Origin: Piliocolobus tephrosceles
Lineage: Eukaryota; Chordata; Mammalia; Primates; Cercopithecidae
NCBI RefSeq assembly: GCF_002776525.5
Contig: NC_045439.1
Coordinates: forward strand, 115,599,699-115,663,698
Direction: 5' to 3'
DNA: 64,000 nt
Each line of letters begins with the position of its first letter. Positions within the stretch are counted from its first letter, which is position 1. Of the stretch, positions 34,342 to 47,110 are shown in pieces. Under the pieces are notes generated by a model. That model saw only the letters and a list, made by a program, of their open reading frames with translations, made no database searches and was not told where the DNA came from. The translations under genes were made by a program, and so were the position numbers.

Positions 34342-37211
34342 AGAATCCCATTGTATTTTTTTCATTTCCTCTCTGTGGATTATAAAAGTTTTCTTTAAAA
34401 ATAAAGTAACTTTTAAAGTTCGTGCACATGTATGATACTAAATGATGTAAGAGTTCATTCATTTCTAATAAAAAGGTATTTTTTTGTACTTTGGAAAATG
34501 GGGATATGGATACACGAACAACTTTATTGACCATTTTTATTTTGCCTGGGATAAATTCCAAGTTTTCAGTGTTGTACTGCATCATCTTACAGAACAGATT
34601 CCACTTTGAACATGAAATGTCCAACACAGGTGCTGGCAAAAGGTTGTCTCCTGACTTGTTTACAGGCTGTGGCATAAAAAATACTGTTACATTTCAGTCT
34701 GAGAAGTTTTATTATTTTGAACATAAGTCAAATTTAGAAAATTTAGTAGGTGACTATTAAGTTTATTCAAAGTGCATTCCTAATGAAGTGTTATTCTGTT
34801 CATTTTGAACTGATATTTCCTTTGTGAATTGTACAGGATGTTCTGAAGAGAACAGTCTTGTATCTCTTGTACTTTATGTATTTCAGAGACTTCATATGAC
34901 AAAAACATTCAATCTGATTGTTTATAGATCAGATTAAAATCTATAGATAACATATTACTATTATATAAGGATTTTCTGTTTTCTTAGATCATAAAACATT
35001 TTATTGTAATTAAAATGGACTGTCACTAAGGATACTGCTACCTTCCCTAGACTGGTAAAGTAAAAACCTTTTAAGATGGTCTCAGGCAAGTAAAATTAAA
35101 ATTAAAGCTCTTTCATTACTCTCTGATATTTGTGTTGGCTAGGTACTTTCAAATATAAATACAAGCATCAAATGTTCAAGCTGTCTGAATATACTTCCTG
35201 AATACTATTTAGATTTTTTTTTTTTTAAAAAAGGTGGCTCAAAATTTTACCTTTTAAGTTTTGTTTCAAATAAAATTGAGTCTGTTCACTTAAGAGTGAC
35301 TCTAAACCAATTTCTCTAAAGAGTAAGCAGGTGCAGATTTAAATGTGCTTTAAATAAAGATTTTAAAATGCTTTATCCAAAGGAGAAAAACTATAGTTAT
35401 GTATTCCAAGTAATACCAACAACAGATATGAAGTACTTTGCAAAACATAACGAGAATAATTTAAAAATTCTAGAACAAAAGAACATTATAAATTGTTTTG
35501 TAAAATTTTACTAAACTTGACAACTTTATATCAATTTCTCTATTTACACTGAATTCTGTGTTTAGCTTCCTGCATTGTACTCTTAGATATATACAATGGA
35601 GGAAAATTTAGAAAAGATTATATGTAATAATAAACCATAAGGGTCATATTATTTTTATATTTGTGAAAATAACTGGAAGTTTGAATATTCCTACCAATAT
35701 TCCATGATAAATCTTTAATTAGTATAAAATGAGATTTTCCTAAGGATACAATTAAATTTTACTTTATGTTTTATAGTTCTGCTATATCTGAAGACAAGTC
35801 TGCCAAATAGGTCATTAAGTAACATGAGAAAAATTTCTTTCCAGCAAAGTTGTTCAAAAATTAAAGAGCCCAGAGACAAGTCTTTCTTATGTTTTTGTCT
35901 GGTTTTTACAACCAAATAACACATCAAAATCATCTACCACTTCTATACAATACAATATTCACATACTCCAATGGTTTTAAAAAATACATAATGTCTTTAA
36001 AATGGAAAGAGTACTTCAGGAAACAACTTTTGAGATCTGTCACCAGCTAATGCTCTAGCTAGCCTCCATTCTTTGCCTAAAGGCCTGAATTGACTTAATC
36101 ATTAACAAAAATCAATTATATATTTAGAATAATTTACATACCAGGTTAATCAAGTTTTACTGGTTAAGAAAACTGGATTTTAGCAGCTAACGTACCAGCA
36201 TATGGAAAACATCCAAACAAAACCATACAATATTCTTTGCTCAACAAACATTGTGTTATCTTATGTGTCTTTACAAACATAAAAAGTCTGTGTGCTTCAG
36301 TAAAAGGGGGATAAACAAAATTTTATCAAATGAAAAACTCAATTGTTTTAAGAATTCCCAAGCATATTTTGTTCTTAAAAATTGTTGTTTAGAAATAAAA
36401 TGGAAAACATTATTGTATAGTTTACAACTAAATTTTTATTAGAAAACTATTATAGATATAGATTTGAGAGACAGAGTCCTATACACAGGAATATCCTAAA
36501 TTAAAGTTCTTCAAATTTCAAATACATGAACTAGAAACTATCTGAAAAAACACAGTGAGAAATCTAAATCCTAAGTCATTTTATGACTTTAGTCATGTTT
36601 TATGATTTTAGTCACTGGAAAAGCTTAGGTAAAAACAATGTTAACTTTATTTCTGATGGTGTATTACAAAACAAAATAAAATATGCACAGAAACTCAAAG
36701 ACAACTGAGAAATATAATATAGTTCTATAACCAAAATAAGGAAGTTTTTTTTCCTTTGAGTTCTCCTAGAATTAGCCACTTGTTGACCTATATTGACAAC
36801 TGATCTATGGTGACTATTTCTAACTTTCCCCTTGCAGCCCTCGGCTTCAGATGATGCTCTGATGTCGAAGCTGGCAGTGGGGATGGGACAAGAGTTGCTA
36901 CTGTCTTGACTACCTGGAGAATGAAAAAGCCCGATGTGGACCTCCTGTAAGAGGATGCTTATCTTGAAGGCAGTTATTAGCCAAGTAAAGAATTAGATGG
37001 CGTGTGTGGACACTGGAAACACTGGAGATGAGAGATGTATCAATGATAGAAGGGTGGAAAGTTGCCAGTGAAGTGAAGCTAGAAGGAGAGAAAATAAGAT
37101 GGGCTGTCTCCAAAACTTAAAATTATAAACCAGACTGGGATCTACAGAGTGTATCTAACACCCTTATCTTACAGATGAGTTTACAAAATCATCTCATGTT
37201 CATGGCAATAT
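34342..37211. other. Long AT-rich stretch of SCFD1 intron
   Basis: About 2.9 kb without a recognised repeat or gene. A GC-richer island at 36830-36990 matches nothing I know, and the open frame there (36910-37113, minus) has no supporting splice or homology evidence. Confidence 0.4.
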
Positions 37212-37309
37212 AATAAATAAAACGAGATTATGTGAACTCACTAAGACACATCTATCCCTCAATAAATAAAACGAGATTATGTGAACTCACTAAGACATAT
37301 CTATCCCTC
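37212..37309 (+). repeat. 49-bp tandem duplication, two units
   Basis: 37212-37260 and 37261-37309 are identical except for one base (acacatc versus acatatc). Confidence 0.97.
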
Positions 37310-37564
37310 TATCACCTAGTTTCCACAATTATTAACTTGTGGCAAATCTTATTTCACCTATACTGTCACCTACTACCCATTCCCCTATGTTGTTTTAAAG
37401 TAAGTCTCCAATGTACAATCATTTTAGCCATAAATATTTCAGTACACATATCCAAAATATAAAAACTCTTAGAAAACCCATAACACTATTACCACTCCTA
37501 AAATACTTTAATAATTAAAGTATTTATAATTTATAATATTACATAATTAGCAGTGATTTATTCT

Positions 37565-37690
37565 CTTCTGCCGATTTATTGAGGTATGACTGACAAATTG
37601 TATATATTTTGAGTGTACAACATGATGTTTTGATATATGTATTTCTTATGAAATAATTACTACACAACTTGATATCCAGTCACTGTTGTA
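37565..37690 (-). repeat. L1M 3' piece (antisense)
   Basis: 'tttattgaggtatgactgac', then 'gtgtacaacatgatgtttt' is the usual antisense L1M terminal wording. Confidence 0.65.
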
Positions 37691-37702
37691 TAAATTATCA
37701 TC

Positions 37703-37902
37703 CATCTCCCAGGCTCAAGTGATCCTCCCACCTCAGCCTCCCAAGCATGTGCCACCATGCTCAGGTAATTTTTTTGTATTTTTTGTAGAGACGGACTTTT
37801 GCCACGTTACCCAGGATGGTCTTGAATGCCTGGGCTCAAGCAATCTGCCTGCCTTGGCCTCCCAAAGTGCTGGGATTACAGGTGTGAGCCACCGTGCCCA
37901 AC
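37703..37902 (-). mobile_element. Alu with the 3' part missing and an internal deletion
   Basis: It starts inside the right arm at 'caggctcaagtgatcctcc' and ends 'gagccaccgtgcccaac'. Confidence 0.9.
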
Positions 37903-39658
37903 ATATACAATCATGTTTTATAGTTTTCTTGTTCAAATCATAATCTTAAGGGCCAAACATTGCAAATGTATATTTTAAATCTTTTTTTAATCTATGGATT
38001 TTCACTGCTTGTAATTTATATGGTGTTCATTTTTAAAGGAGGGATTATTTTTGCAAACAGGCCAAATAAAGTAAAACAGAAGCCTAAAATTATGCAACTG
38101 TATGCTACATTATTCATCTTCACATTCTTGTACAATTATCCTCACCCAGATTCCAAATCTGTGAATAACATTCAACTGATTTTATGTGATAGTTGATACT
38201 TGTGATGCACAAAACTTATGCTGCCCATAAAACAAGGTATAAAAAGCTCTTATAAGTGACCTAGAAAACTGGATGTAGCTAATCCTATTCTGTCTAATTT
38301 ATTTACAGTTTAAACTGTTTATTCAAAGATCCAAAACAATATTGAGAGATTTAAGAGGCATAAATTACTCATAATAGTCTAAGAGTTCATGAAACAGAAC
38401 TGATCTTCAGCAGTGTCTTCTTTGATACCTCTTACCTCTCAGTTCCCAAACTGCCCAAGACCTCCCACCACAGTACCTCTAAATTTTAGAATATAAGGGT
38501 AATAGAGCTTTAACATGGACTTCTCTGAGTTTACATGTTTCGAGAGACTCCTTACTCGAGGATAATTTGGTAATATTTATTAAGAACAATTAGAAATGTC
38601 TACACTCTTGATTCTAGATTTCAATCTTAGCAATTTGTCAAATGGGCAGAAGTAACCAGAGATGATGATGTACCCAGAAAAAAACTAACATTTAAAGCTT
38701 AGATAAGCCTAAATATTTGTCTTTCAGTACCATCCATTTTTTCTCTTTTTAAAGAGCAACAAAAAAAGACTACACTGAACTATGTTGTATGACTATTATT
38801 TTTACCTGAAGATAGTGCAAAAAGAACCATTCCTACCCCCTGTCAATACCTATTTCCTCTAATTCTGAACTTTTTTTTTTTTTTTTTTAATGGCATAGCT
38901 CTTCTGGTAGTGGTGGCAAAAATATAGAGATGGGGTGACCACTGATCATTTCAAATTTTACTTTTGCAAGTGAGAAACTGCCTATGTCAAAGCGGTATGT
39001 TATTTGCAATATTAAAAAAAAACCAGAGATACAAGATCACAAAGAATTGTTTTTATATTTTATGCACTCCAAATAAAATAAACTTTTGTGTTAGCACAAT
39101 AAAATATTTAAGAATTGACCAATTTAGATGTCTCTTGCAGGTATCATAGGGGATATATACCATGTGACTCTAAGGTAATAAGTTCAAAAACCATGATTAT
39201 TCTAAAGCTTAAAGTCTGTAACTTCTAAATACTATTGAGTTATATGTTATAAGAAATACTTTGTTTAGGGAAATCTTACTATTGGGATTTACTTCTAACA
39301 GTGACATGTGAAGAAAAATATGTAATTCTCCTTAAAAATAAACTACATATGGTTATGTAATAGCCAGTCTATCTAGCAAAAGGCAGACATTACCATAGAA
39401 GTTGGAGGTCCCCCTTTGTCTCATAAAACAAAATCATTTTGTCCACAGTTGACGATAAATAAGAACGGGCACAGGCTAAGCCATAAAGTATAGCATAGTT
39501 GTCTCTAATGTTTCCAAACTTCCTATTGTGCCTTTCCACATAGTCTAAGAGGGTGAAGATAAGCTGATTCTGGGCAGTACTGTGAACGAGTAAGAAGAAG
39601 TAGATTAAGTATTTGGTAGAATGAGAGGGACTGACAATAATTTCTAAAAGGGATAATG
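37903..39658. other. SCFD1 intron, unassigned
   Basis: AT-rich, with a T-run at about 38872-38889 and no recognised element. Confidence 0.4.
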
Positions 39659-39897
39659 AGGCCAGACACAGTGGCTCGTACCTGTAATCCCAGCACTTGA
39701 GAGGCTGAGGTGTGAGGATCACTTGAGCCCCAGGAGTTCAAGACCTGCCTGGGTGACATAGCGAAACCCCATCTCTACAAAATATACAAAGGTTAGCCAG
39801 GTGTGGTGGTGCGTGCCTGTAGTTCCAGCTAGCACCACTGCACTCCAGCCTGGGCAAGAGAGCAAGACCGTGTCTCAGAAAAAAAGAAAAAGAAAAA
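39659..39897 (+). mobile_element. Alu with internal deletion
   Basis: A sense Alu missing part of the right arm: 'gtagttccagct' joins 'agcaccactgcactccagcc'. Confidence 0.92.
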
Positions 39898-40732
39898 AAT
39901 AACTTATTAAACCACAAATAAATATTATGTATATAAAATACCACCAGTAAACATTATAATAAAGAAACACGTGGAGGAAAGAAAAGGTTTTGTTTTCTGA
40001 ATACAGGTAAAAAAACAACATTCACATCTGAATAACTGATTCTTTTGATTTGGCCTTTAAAACCCTTCTCATTGCAAACTGAGTTTCTGTGTAAAACATT
40101 ATGTCAGTTTTGCCTTAAAATATTCTAGTAAAAGTAAATAAAAAACACAAATGGGATAGATGAAACAAGAATGGATACTGACTTAATTGAAGGATTCAGG
40201 AGAATTTGATAATGCATATTTGAAAATTTCCAAAAATAAAAGTAAAAAACAAATCTTTTGAAAAGATACCAAATAAATTAATGACTGAAGCAGAATATCT
40301 ATATATTACAATAGAAAAATCACAAAAACAAAAAAGTCATTTAAAAGTGTCCTATATACAAAATGAAGGACTAAAAGAAAGAAAATGTGAAATCGAGGTA
40401 CAATTTTATTATCCCCAAATATAAATTCTATTTAAACTATTTTGTTTAGTCCAATTTACATAGGACTTTAGATGTTAAGTTCATTAGCTTATTAATATTC
40501 TGATTATATGTTAAAATAAACGATACTCATTATGTAGCAGTTCACTATTCTAAATATGTTAGGTTCATTCTTTCAATTAACGTACTTTCAACAACCTGAT
40601 GGTAAAGACAAATCAAAATGTAAGTGAAGTCTAAATCCAAATCCAAATTTTTTTAAAAAGTATAAAATTACAGAGCTCTGAGCCACACATGTAAAAATAC
40701 CTCAGAGTCTTAAACACACTAATAAAGAACTC
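39898..40732. other. SCFD1 intron, unassigned AT-rich
   Basis: Nothing is recognised. Confidence 0.4.
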
Positions 40733-40975
40733 CTTGGAACAGAAAACCAAATACCGCATGGGAGCTCAACAATGAGAATACATGGACACAGGGAGAGGAA
40801 CAACACACACCGGGGCCTGTCAAGGGTGGGGGAAGAGCAACAGGGAAGAGAGCTAATGGATGCTGGGCTTAATACCTAGGTGATGGGTTGATCTGTGCAG
40901 CAAACCACCATGGCACACGTTTACCTATGTAACAAACCTGCACATCCTGCACATGTACCCCAGAACTTAAAAAGA
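40733..40975 (+). mobile_element. L1PA 3'UTR, 5'-truncated
   Basis: 'ccaaataccgcatgggagc' (diverged), 'acaccggggcctgtcaagg', 'cttaatacctaggtgatggg' and 'gtaccccagaacttaaaa' mark the 3' end of a primate L1. About 240 bp. Confidence 0.92.
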
Positions 40976-41079
40976 ACTCCTTGATTTTATGATTCCTATT
41001 TATTACCTGAATAAATCCAGAAGTTGCTTTACCTGAGCAGTTAGCCTGTCAACATTTATGTTTAAAAGTTACCAGTAGG

Positions 41080-41921
41080 TTTTTTTTTTTTTTTTTTATT
41101 ATACTTTAAGTTCTAGGGTACATGTGCATAACATGCAGGTTTCTTACATATGTATATATGTGCCATGTTGGTGTGCTGCACCCATCAACTCGTCAGCACC
41201 CATCAATTCATCATTTATATCAGGTATAACTCCCCAATGCAATCCCTCCCCCCTCCCCATGATAGGCCCCATTGTGTGATGTTCCCCTTCCCGAGTCCAA
41301 GTGAGCTCATTGTTCAGTTCCCACCTATGAGTGAGAACATGCGGTGTTTGGTTTTCTCTTCTTGTGATAGTTTGCTAAGAATGATGGTTTCCAGCTGCAT
41401 CCATGTCCCTACAAAGGACGCAAACTCATCTTTTTTTATGGCTGCATAGTATTCCATGGTGTATATGTGCCACATTTTCTTAATCCAGTCTGTCACTGAT
41501 GGACATTTGGGTTGATTCCAAGTCTTTGCTATTGTGAATAGTGCCGCCATAAACATACGTGTGCAGGTGTCTTTGTAGTAGCATAATTTATAATCCTTTG
41601 GGTATATACCCAGTAGTGGGATGGCTGGGTCATATGGTACATCTAGTTCTAGGTCCTTGAGGAATCGCCATACTGTTTTCCATAATGGTTGAACTAGTTT
41701 ACAATCCCACCAACAGTGTAAAAGTGTTCCTATTTCTCCACATCCTCTCCAACACCTGTTGTTTCCTGATTTTTTAATGATTGCCATTCTAACTGGTGTG
41801 AGATGGTATCTCATTGTGGTTTTGATTTGCATTTCTCTGATGGCGAGTGATGATGAGCATTTTTTCATGTGTCTGTTGGCTGTATGAATGTCTTCTTTTG
41901 AGAAATGTCTGTTCATATCCT
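41080..41921 (-). mobile_element. Young L1PA, 5'-truncated, sense to SCFD1
   Basis: A T-run (41080-41097), then the complement of the L1 3'UTR, then the C-terminal part of ORF2 without a stop up to its natural end. The frame 41314-41943 includes CWRGCGEIGTLLHCWWDCK and ends FSLIGGN. The target-site duplication ttaccagta is at 41069-41077 and 41922-41930. An AATAAA at 41095-41100 is in SCFD1 sense. The ORF2 piece lacks the endonuclease and reverse transcriptase, so the copy cannot move by itself. Confidence 0.95.
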
Positions 41922-41953
41922 TTACCAGTATGTTTTCTAACAACCGTACTTAC

Positions 41954-42029
41954 TTGCTGTTTCAAAACCAGGTTCTTCACTCCTTCCATCACAAACTGTG
42001 ATCCTGTATTCATGACTCGTGATAAGAGA
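41954..42029 (-). CDS. SCFD1: SCFD1 coding exon, 7th from the end, next to a young L1
   Basis: 76 bp, encoding LLSRVMNTGSQFVMEGVKNL to VLKQQ, about residues 519-543. The acceptor is 'cccacctag' and the donor 'gtaagt' (41948-41953). The exon ends in phase 0. Reading through the donor would stay open into the intron and the L1 that follows, adding 54 residues before a stop at 41789-41791. The L1PA insertion begins only about 20-30 bp beyond this donor, with its target-site duplication in between. Confidence 0.97.
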
Positions 42030-43570
42030 CTAGGTGGGGGCAAAAGAGAAGGATCATTCTAAGTACAAAGTGCCTCTCCAATCTGTCACAGATAAAATAT
42101 TTACCTGATTACACACCACATGCTGATGATGCTTGCTGTACCTACCACCTTTGTTTTCACTAAACAGAAGGGTCTTGAGAATTTCTGCTGCCATGGGTAT
42201 CACTGCTGCAATTTTATTTAACAATAAAATAGTAATTAAAATACTCTGATTAGTCAATAATTATTAAAAAATATAAAAATAAAGAGCTGCCCTCAAAATA
42301 TACATATTAATTTCCTAGTCTTAGCTATAGTTTTTTTTGCAAGTTAGAATTTAAAGAGAATTCCTTGCCTTCCTGATTGTCTCATGCTAAAAAAAAAAAA
42401 ACAATTTAAAGCTAGTAACTTGGACAACTTGCTTTAGAAGTTCAAACCACAAGAACATATTGAAAATATATATGCCAGTAAGTACTATGAGTAAGTCAAA
42501 CATTACTGTATTCTCTTATATCAGGAGCTGGATCCAATCCTACATTGTATATTGTCTCTCCTCCCTATACATAAAATCTATCATATAAAAATGTGAAACA
42601 GAACAGACTTACTGAATTTTGCCTCAACTCTGAAGAATGTTGTCTACATTTTAAACAACAAAACACCAGTAAGTGGCTTGCCATTCTGGGTTTATATCTG
42701 TGGTTCAAACGGTCTCTCACATGGAATTAAAAGATGTTTTGTGAGACAGAATAGTAATCCTGCATTAAAATCTCAGAAGGCTAGGGACAGCTTTCAGATC
42801 ACCCAAGAGTTTCTTATAACATATTCATCAAAATCCCAACTGCAAAATCATAAGAAATCTAATAGGCTTTAATGTTCAATAGGATTTTTAAGGGATGAAA
42901 CTGAAAAGTCTATTTTATTAAATACATGGAAGTAATTTTCCAAAAATCTTTTCCTTTTCCTCGTCTTGCCTTACTCCACTCTGAAATGAAGAGATGGACA
43001 GGATGGAAATCTTTTCATTAACAGAAGCAAGAGAAAGTAATCCTTGTTGGAATGAATGGCCCTGGGTGATTCCTGTCACCAGGCAACTCTGCGGGGGTGT
43101 GCTAACCTGAGCAGCACTGTCTGAAGGTGAGGCCAGCTGGATTCCTTTTGCCAAGTACTTACAAGGCTGAGTGCTTTTGTTTTTGGAAATTGTTTCATTA
43201 AAACCAGTTACTCAGTGTGGGGCTAGGATAAACCTGTTCTCCTGTGGCTTCCTGCTTTTGTTTTAGCTCTAAAAAGTAAGGTAGGAATTGGAAACTGTAC
43301 GGTACCAAAAAGAGTAGTCAGAATTACCCTGTTCAGTTTCTCTGAAAATCACACATACTCCACTGGGGTCTCTGGAGTAAGATGTCATACCTAGCCCTGA
43401 GGACTTCCTATCATTCAGCACTGCTTGAATCTATCCTGAAGCTAGGCCTAGCTGCAAGTCTATATTAGTTATCAACATTGATATTAAAATAGTTTTAACC
43501 TTCAAATGTTTTCTGAAAATGAAAAATATGTCATAATAACAAACAAGCATATGAATAAAAACCATTTGGA
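42030..43570. other. SCFD1 intron, unassigned
   Basis: 42900-43250 is GC-richer, but I recognise no element or gene. Confidence 0.35.
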
Positions 43571-43574
43571 AGAC

Positions 43575-43800
43575 AATATTTGTTGTAGAAAATTTGGAAA
43601 ATAAAGAAAAGTACCCAAAAGACAAAAAACCATACCCCTTAAAATTACCCACTATTAACATTTAGGTGTATATCATTTCAGCTATGCAATTAAATGTATG
43701 TATGTGTATACTCATCCACACAGATACACACAGATGGATAAATGGATATATAGGGATGATATTGTAAAAAATGTCATCTAAGTTTCAGCTCATACCATGT
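43575..43800. repeat. Old interspersed repeat, copy 1
   Basis: It aligns directly (about 80% by eye) with 46264-46489. Shared blocks include 'gtagaaaatttggaaaataa', 'ctattaacatttag' and 'atattgtaaaaaatgtcat'. An ancient LINE-derived piece is likely; the family is not fixed. Confidence 0.6.
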
Positions 43801-44130
43801 AAAAGACATTAACTTACATTTTAAAGTGAGAATTTGAATGTGCCCAACACTAAAAAATGATGTTTGAGGTGATATACTAATTACCCTGATTGGATAATTA
43901 CACATGGTATGTATTAGCAAACTGTACCTCATAAATATGAACAATTATTACATGCCAATGAAAAATAATTTAAAAAAACAGAAAAGAAAAAGGAGAACTT
44001 CAGTCATCTAAATGTCACCAAAGGTATGGTGACATTTTCCGCATTCAAAGTGTCAGACATTGTGTTTTTAAGGCATGAAAGTCTAAGGTTTTGAGTACAA
44101 AGATGCAACAGAATTATTAAAAATACTTAC

Positions 44131-44193
44131 CCCATTGGTTTAGTGGTAGTGCTGCCATAGCTGGCAGGAGCTGAGGCCATCTTGGTAAAAGCC
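44131..44193 (-). CDS. SCFD1: SCFD1 coding exon, 8th from the end
   Basis: 63 bp, encoding the last base of Lys, then AFTKMASAPASYGSTTTKPM and two bases of Gly, about residues 497-518. It starts after 'tttatag' and ends before 'gtaagt'. The Ser/Thr/Ala-rich stretch looks like a flexible loop. Its Gly codon is completed by a T at the start of the next exon. Confidence 0.96.
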
Positions 44194-44356
44194 CTATAAA
44201 AGAAGGAAGTTGTACTTAAAAGTTAATTATTAGAGCTAACTCTGGGTGTCATGGTATTAAAATATCTATTGACTAACTTCTATGATGCAGACATATTCTG
44301 AAAAGAGAATTTTTAAACTAATATAACTGTACTACAATTAGTACTACAACACTGAA

Positions 44357-44432
44357 TTATTATTATTATTTTTTGAGACAAGCTCTCACTCTGTCACCCA
44401 GGCTGGAATGCAGTGTTGCCATCATGGCCCAA
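44357..44432 (-). mobile_element. Short Alu 3'-end fragment
   Basis: (tta)n, then 'gagacaagctctcactctg' to 'gcccaa'. It stops after about 75 bp. Confidence 0.85.
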
Positions 44433-44579
44433 ATGCATTAGTTTTCCAAACTTCGTATTTTTCTTCATTTCTATGTGATTATTTAAATAAAAAGAACTGA
44501 TATAGAGACTTGATAGCTTAAAAGAACAATCATATAATAATTTACTCTTTTTACTGTTTCCTACATTCTATGCTCCCTT

Positions 44580-44830
44580 GTTTCCAGGTACATGCCTTTG
44601 CTCATGCTGTCCTTTAGGAGTATATATTCACTACCTTATTCAATAGAAATTGTATATTTCCTTTTAAGACTAAGTTCAAAACCACTTTGTTAACACTTCT
44701 AACTCTACCACTCAATGATTTTTCCCTTTAGTTATATTCTACACCAGACTTTTATACTTAATTGCATGTATTATTTTCAACTCTTTCTAAACGTCCAGAA
44801 TCTCTGTAACTAAACAATACGATGAAGGAT
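44580..44830 (+). repeat. L2-like fragment
   Basis: 'tgcctttgctcatgctgtcc' to 'cccttta' and 'ttaattgcatgtatt' follow the L2 3' layout. Confidence 0.55.
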
Positions 44831-44869
44831 GGGCAGAAAGATGGCATTTAGATGTGCTTTAAAAATATC

Positions 44870-45130
44870 TTTATTCTGAGAGTATTTTCATTGTAGAGAA
44901 TCCAGAAAATATAAAATGCTTCCAGAAGAATCCTACCACTTTGAGGTAACCCCTGTTAAGATGTTGGTGTAGTCTTCTAATCTTAGGACACATGCCTATT
45001 TAACATATATGATTTAAAAACCAAAATTAGCATCATATTGTATATACTGTTTTATCACACATTTTAGTAGCACACCATAAACATTTTATGCCAATCAATA
45101 TTCTTTCACAATGATTCTTATTTTAAATGC
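44870..45130. repeat. Old LINE-like fragment related to 43575 and 46264
   Basis: 'attgtagagaatccagaaaa', 'ccactttgaggtaacccctg' and 'ttatgccaatcaatattctt' fit the same class of ancient repeat. Low identity. Confidence 0.45.
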
Positions 45131-45536
45131 TTTGTAACTGGGAAAAAAAGAGTACCTAAAGAAAATTTTATAAGGGAAAAAAATGTAAATCACTAAGATG
45201 TGGTAGTAGAAATGCTAAAAATATTCAATCAATTTCAATCTTGACAAAATCTGCCAACAACAGAGAAATCTCAAACAAAACTTTCAGTTCAGAAAGGAGG
45301 ATGTGAATCAGCAGTGGATTAGAATTTCTGCATTAACAACAACAACAAAAAAATAGTTTTCCACTAGAAACAATATCTAAACAACAAAGAAGGGTTAAAT
45401 AAATAACAGTACATTTATATGGTTTAATATTAGGCAAACAGTAAATACTTCCATGAACTGGCATGACGAAAGCTATTAAGAACTAGAATACAAAACTGTA
45501 TCTCTAAAAATGATTTCCCAGTTTTAAAAAATATCT

Positions 45537-45690
45537 GGCTGGGTGCAGTGGTGCACACCTGTAGTCCTAGCTACTAAGGAGGCTGAAATGGAAGGATCAT
45601 GAGCCCAGGAGTGTGAGGTTACAGTGAGCTATGATTGTATCACTGCACTCCAGCCTGGGTGGCAGAGCAATACCTCGTCTCTAGAAAAAA
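45537..45690 (+). mobile_element. Alu with large internal deletion
   Basis: It begins 'ggctgggtgcagtggtgca' and ends 'gcaatacctcgtctctag', about half the normal length. Confidence 0.88.
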
Positions 45691-46263
45691 TATCTGTCAT
45701 ATATATAAAGAATGAAAGAATATACACTAATGTTTACTTGTACTGCAGACACGATGCCACAAGTAGAAAATTCCACATCTGACCTCGTGTCAGGTTGCAG
45801 TTCAAATGCACAACTTAAGAATATTGATAAAATTACCTTTAGGCTATGTATATGAGACAATAATCGACTTTTTTGTTTAGACTTGGGTCCCATCCCCAAA
45901 TATCTCATTTTATATATATGCAAATATTCCAAAATCTGAAAAAATCCAAAATCCAAAACACTTCTGGTTGCAAGCATTTTGGATAAGGGGGATTCAACCT
46001 GTATTATAAAAATTAGGAAAGATAGTTTTCAGTTTTCCTTTTAAACAAAGGTTTGTTGTGTGTTTTTTTCTTATTACAAGAACACAGACAAAAGTAAGTT
46101 TCAGAAGTATAGATAATAAAAACACTCGTAATCTCACCACTCAAGAGATAACCACTGTTAACAGTTTGGTATAATTCTCTTGCTATGCTTATTTTTTTTA
46201 TATAATTGTGATCAGAAGGCATATTTAATCCTTTCATCTTAAAAAATTATTTTAAAAACTATT

Positions 46264-46489
46264 TTGAAGGTAATACTTTTTGTAGAAAATTTGGAAAATA
46301 AAGAAAAGCACCCAAAAGGAAAAAAAATTCTACTACTTGGAATTATCTACTATTAACATTTAGTTGTATGTCATTTCAACTCTGTAATTACATGTTTGTA
46401 TGTATATGCTTATATGAACACATACATATGGATAAAAAATGGATAAACAGGGATCATATTGTAAAAAATGTCATTTAAGTTTTGGCTCA
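46264..46489. repeat. Old interspersed repeat, copy 2
   Basis: Direct partner of 43575-43800, 2.7 kb away. Confidence 0.6.
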
Positions 46490-46509
46490 AATGTGACTAC
46501 CTACTAGAT

Positions 46510-46735
46510 GCTTTCCCTGATCTCCTAAAGCAAATTTGGCTATCACCCCCAGCAGGTTAAAATCTTATCACTTAGGTTTTATTTCCTATGTCATTTAACA
46601 TAGTTTAACATTATTCTGTTCATTTATTTGCTTATTTGTTAATTGTTTCCTCAACACAAATGTAAATTCACTGACAGCTGGGGCCTTGTTTATCATGCTC
46701 GCTATCAGGAAATATTTATCAAACAAATCAATAAA
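46510..46735 (+). repeat. L2-like fragment
   Basis: 'gatgctttccctgatctcc' and 'gacagctggggccttgttta' follow the L2 3' end order. Confidence 0.55.
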
Positions 46736-46749
46736 GAGTGTTATAATTT

Positions 46750-47110
46750 TTTTTTTTTTACTTTACAATATAACATGAGCACTTTCCAATGTCACTAAGT
46801 AAGCCTTCTGATTTTTAATGACTCGACTGTATTTATCTTACAGAAATGCCACAATTCACTTACTAATACTACTGCTAGACATTTAGATTGCTTTTAAAAA
46901 TTTCATTATTACAGTTGTATCTAAAATCTTAGCTTCAATTATTTCTTTGGGATAAATCCTTAAGAGAAGTACTAGGTCAGAGCTATTTTTAAAGAACTCT
47001 TTATACTATCCAGAAAAATTCTGACAATTTATATTCCTAATAGCAGAGTATAAAATGCACACATGAATTTTCCTGTATCCTTGGCATGGTATTTTCTAAA
47101 TGTTTGCATT
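46750..47110 (-). repeat. Old L1M-like fragment (antisense)
   Basis: 'tttctttgggataaatcc', 'tactaggtcagag' and 'tggcatggtattttctaaatg' recall antisense old L1. Confidence 0.45.

Noticed and set aside
36910..37113. 67-residue minus-strand frame in a GC-richer intron patch as an extra SCFD1 exon
   Set aside because: All neighbouring exons already join in phase without it, and its peptide is not part of SCFD1.
41314..41943. 209-residue frame as a host gene
   Set aside because: It is the C-terminal piece of L1 ORF2; its first residues come from SCFD1 intron and the target-site duplication.
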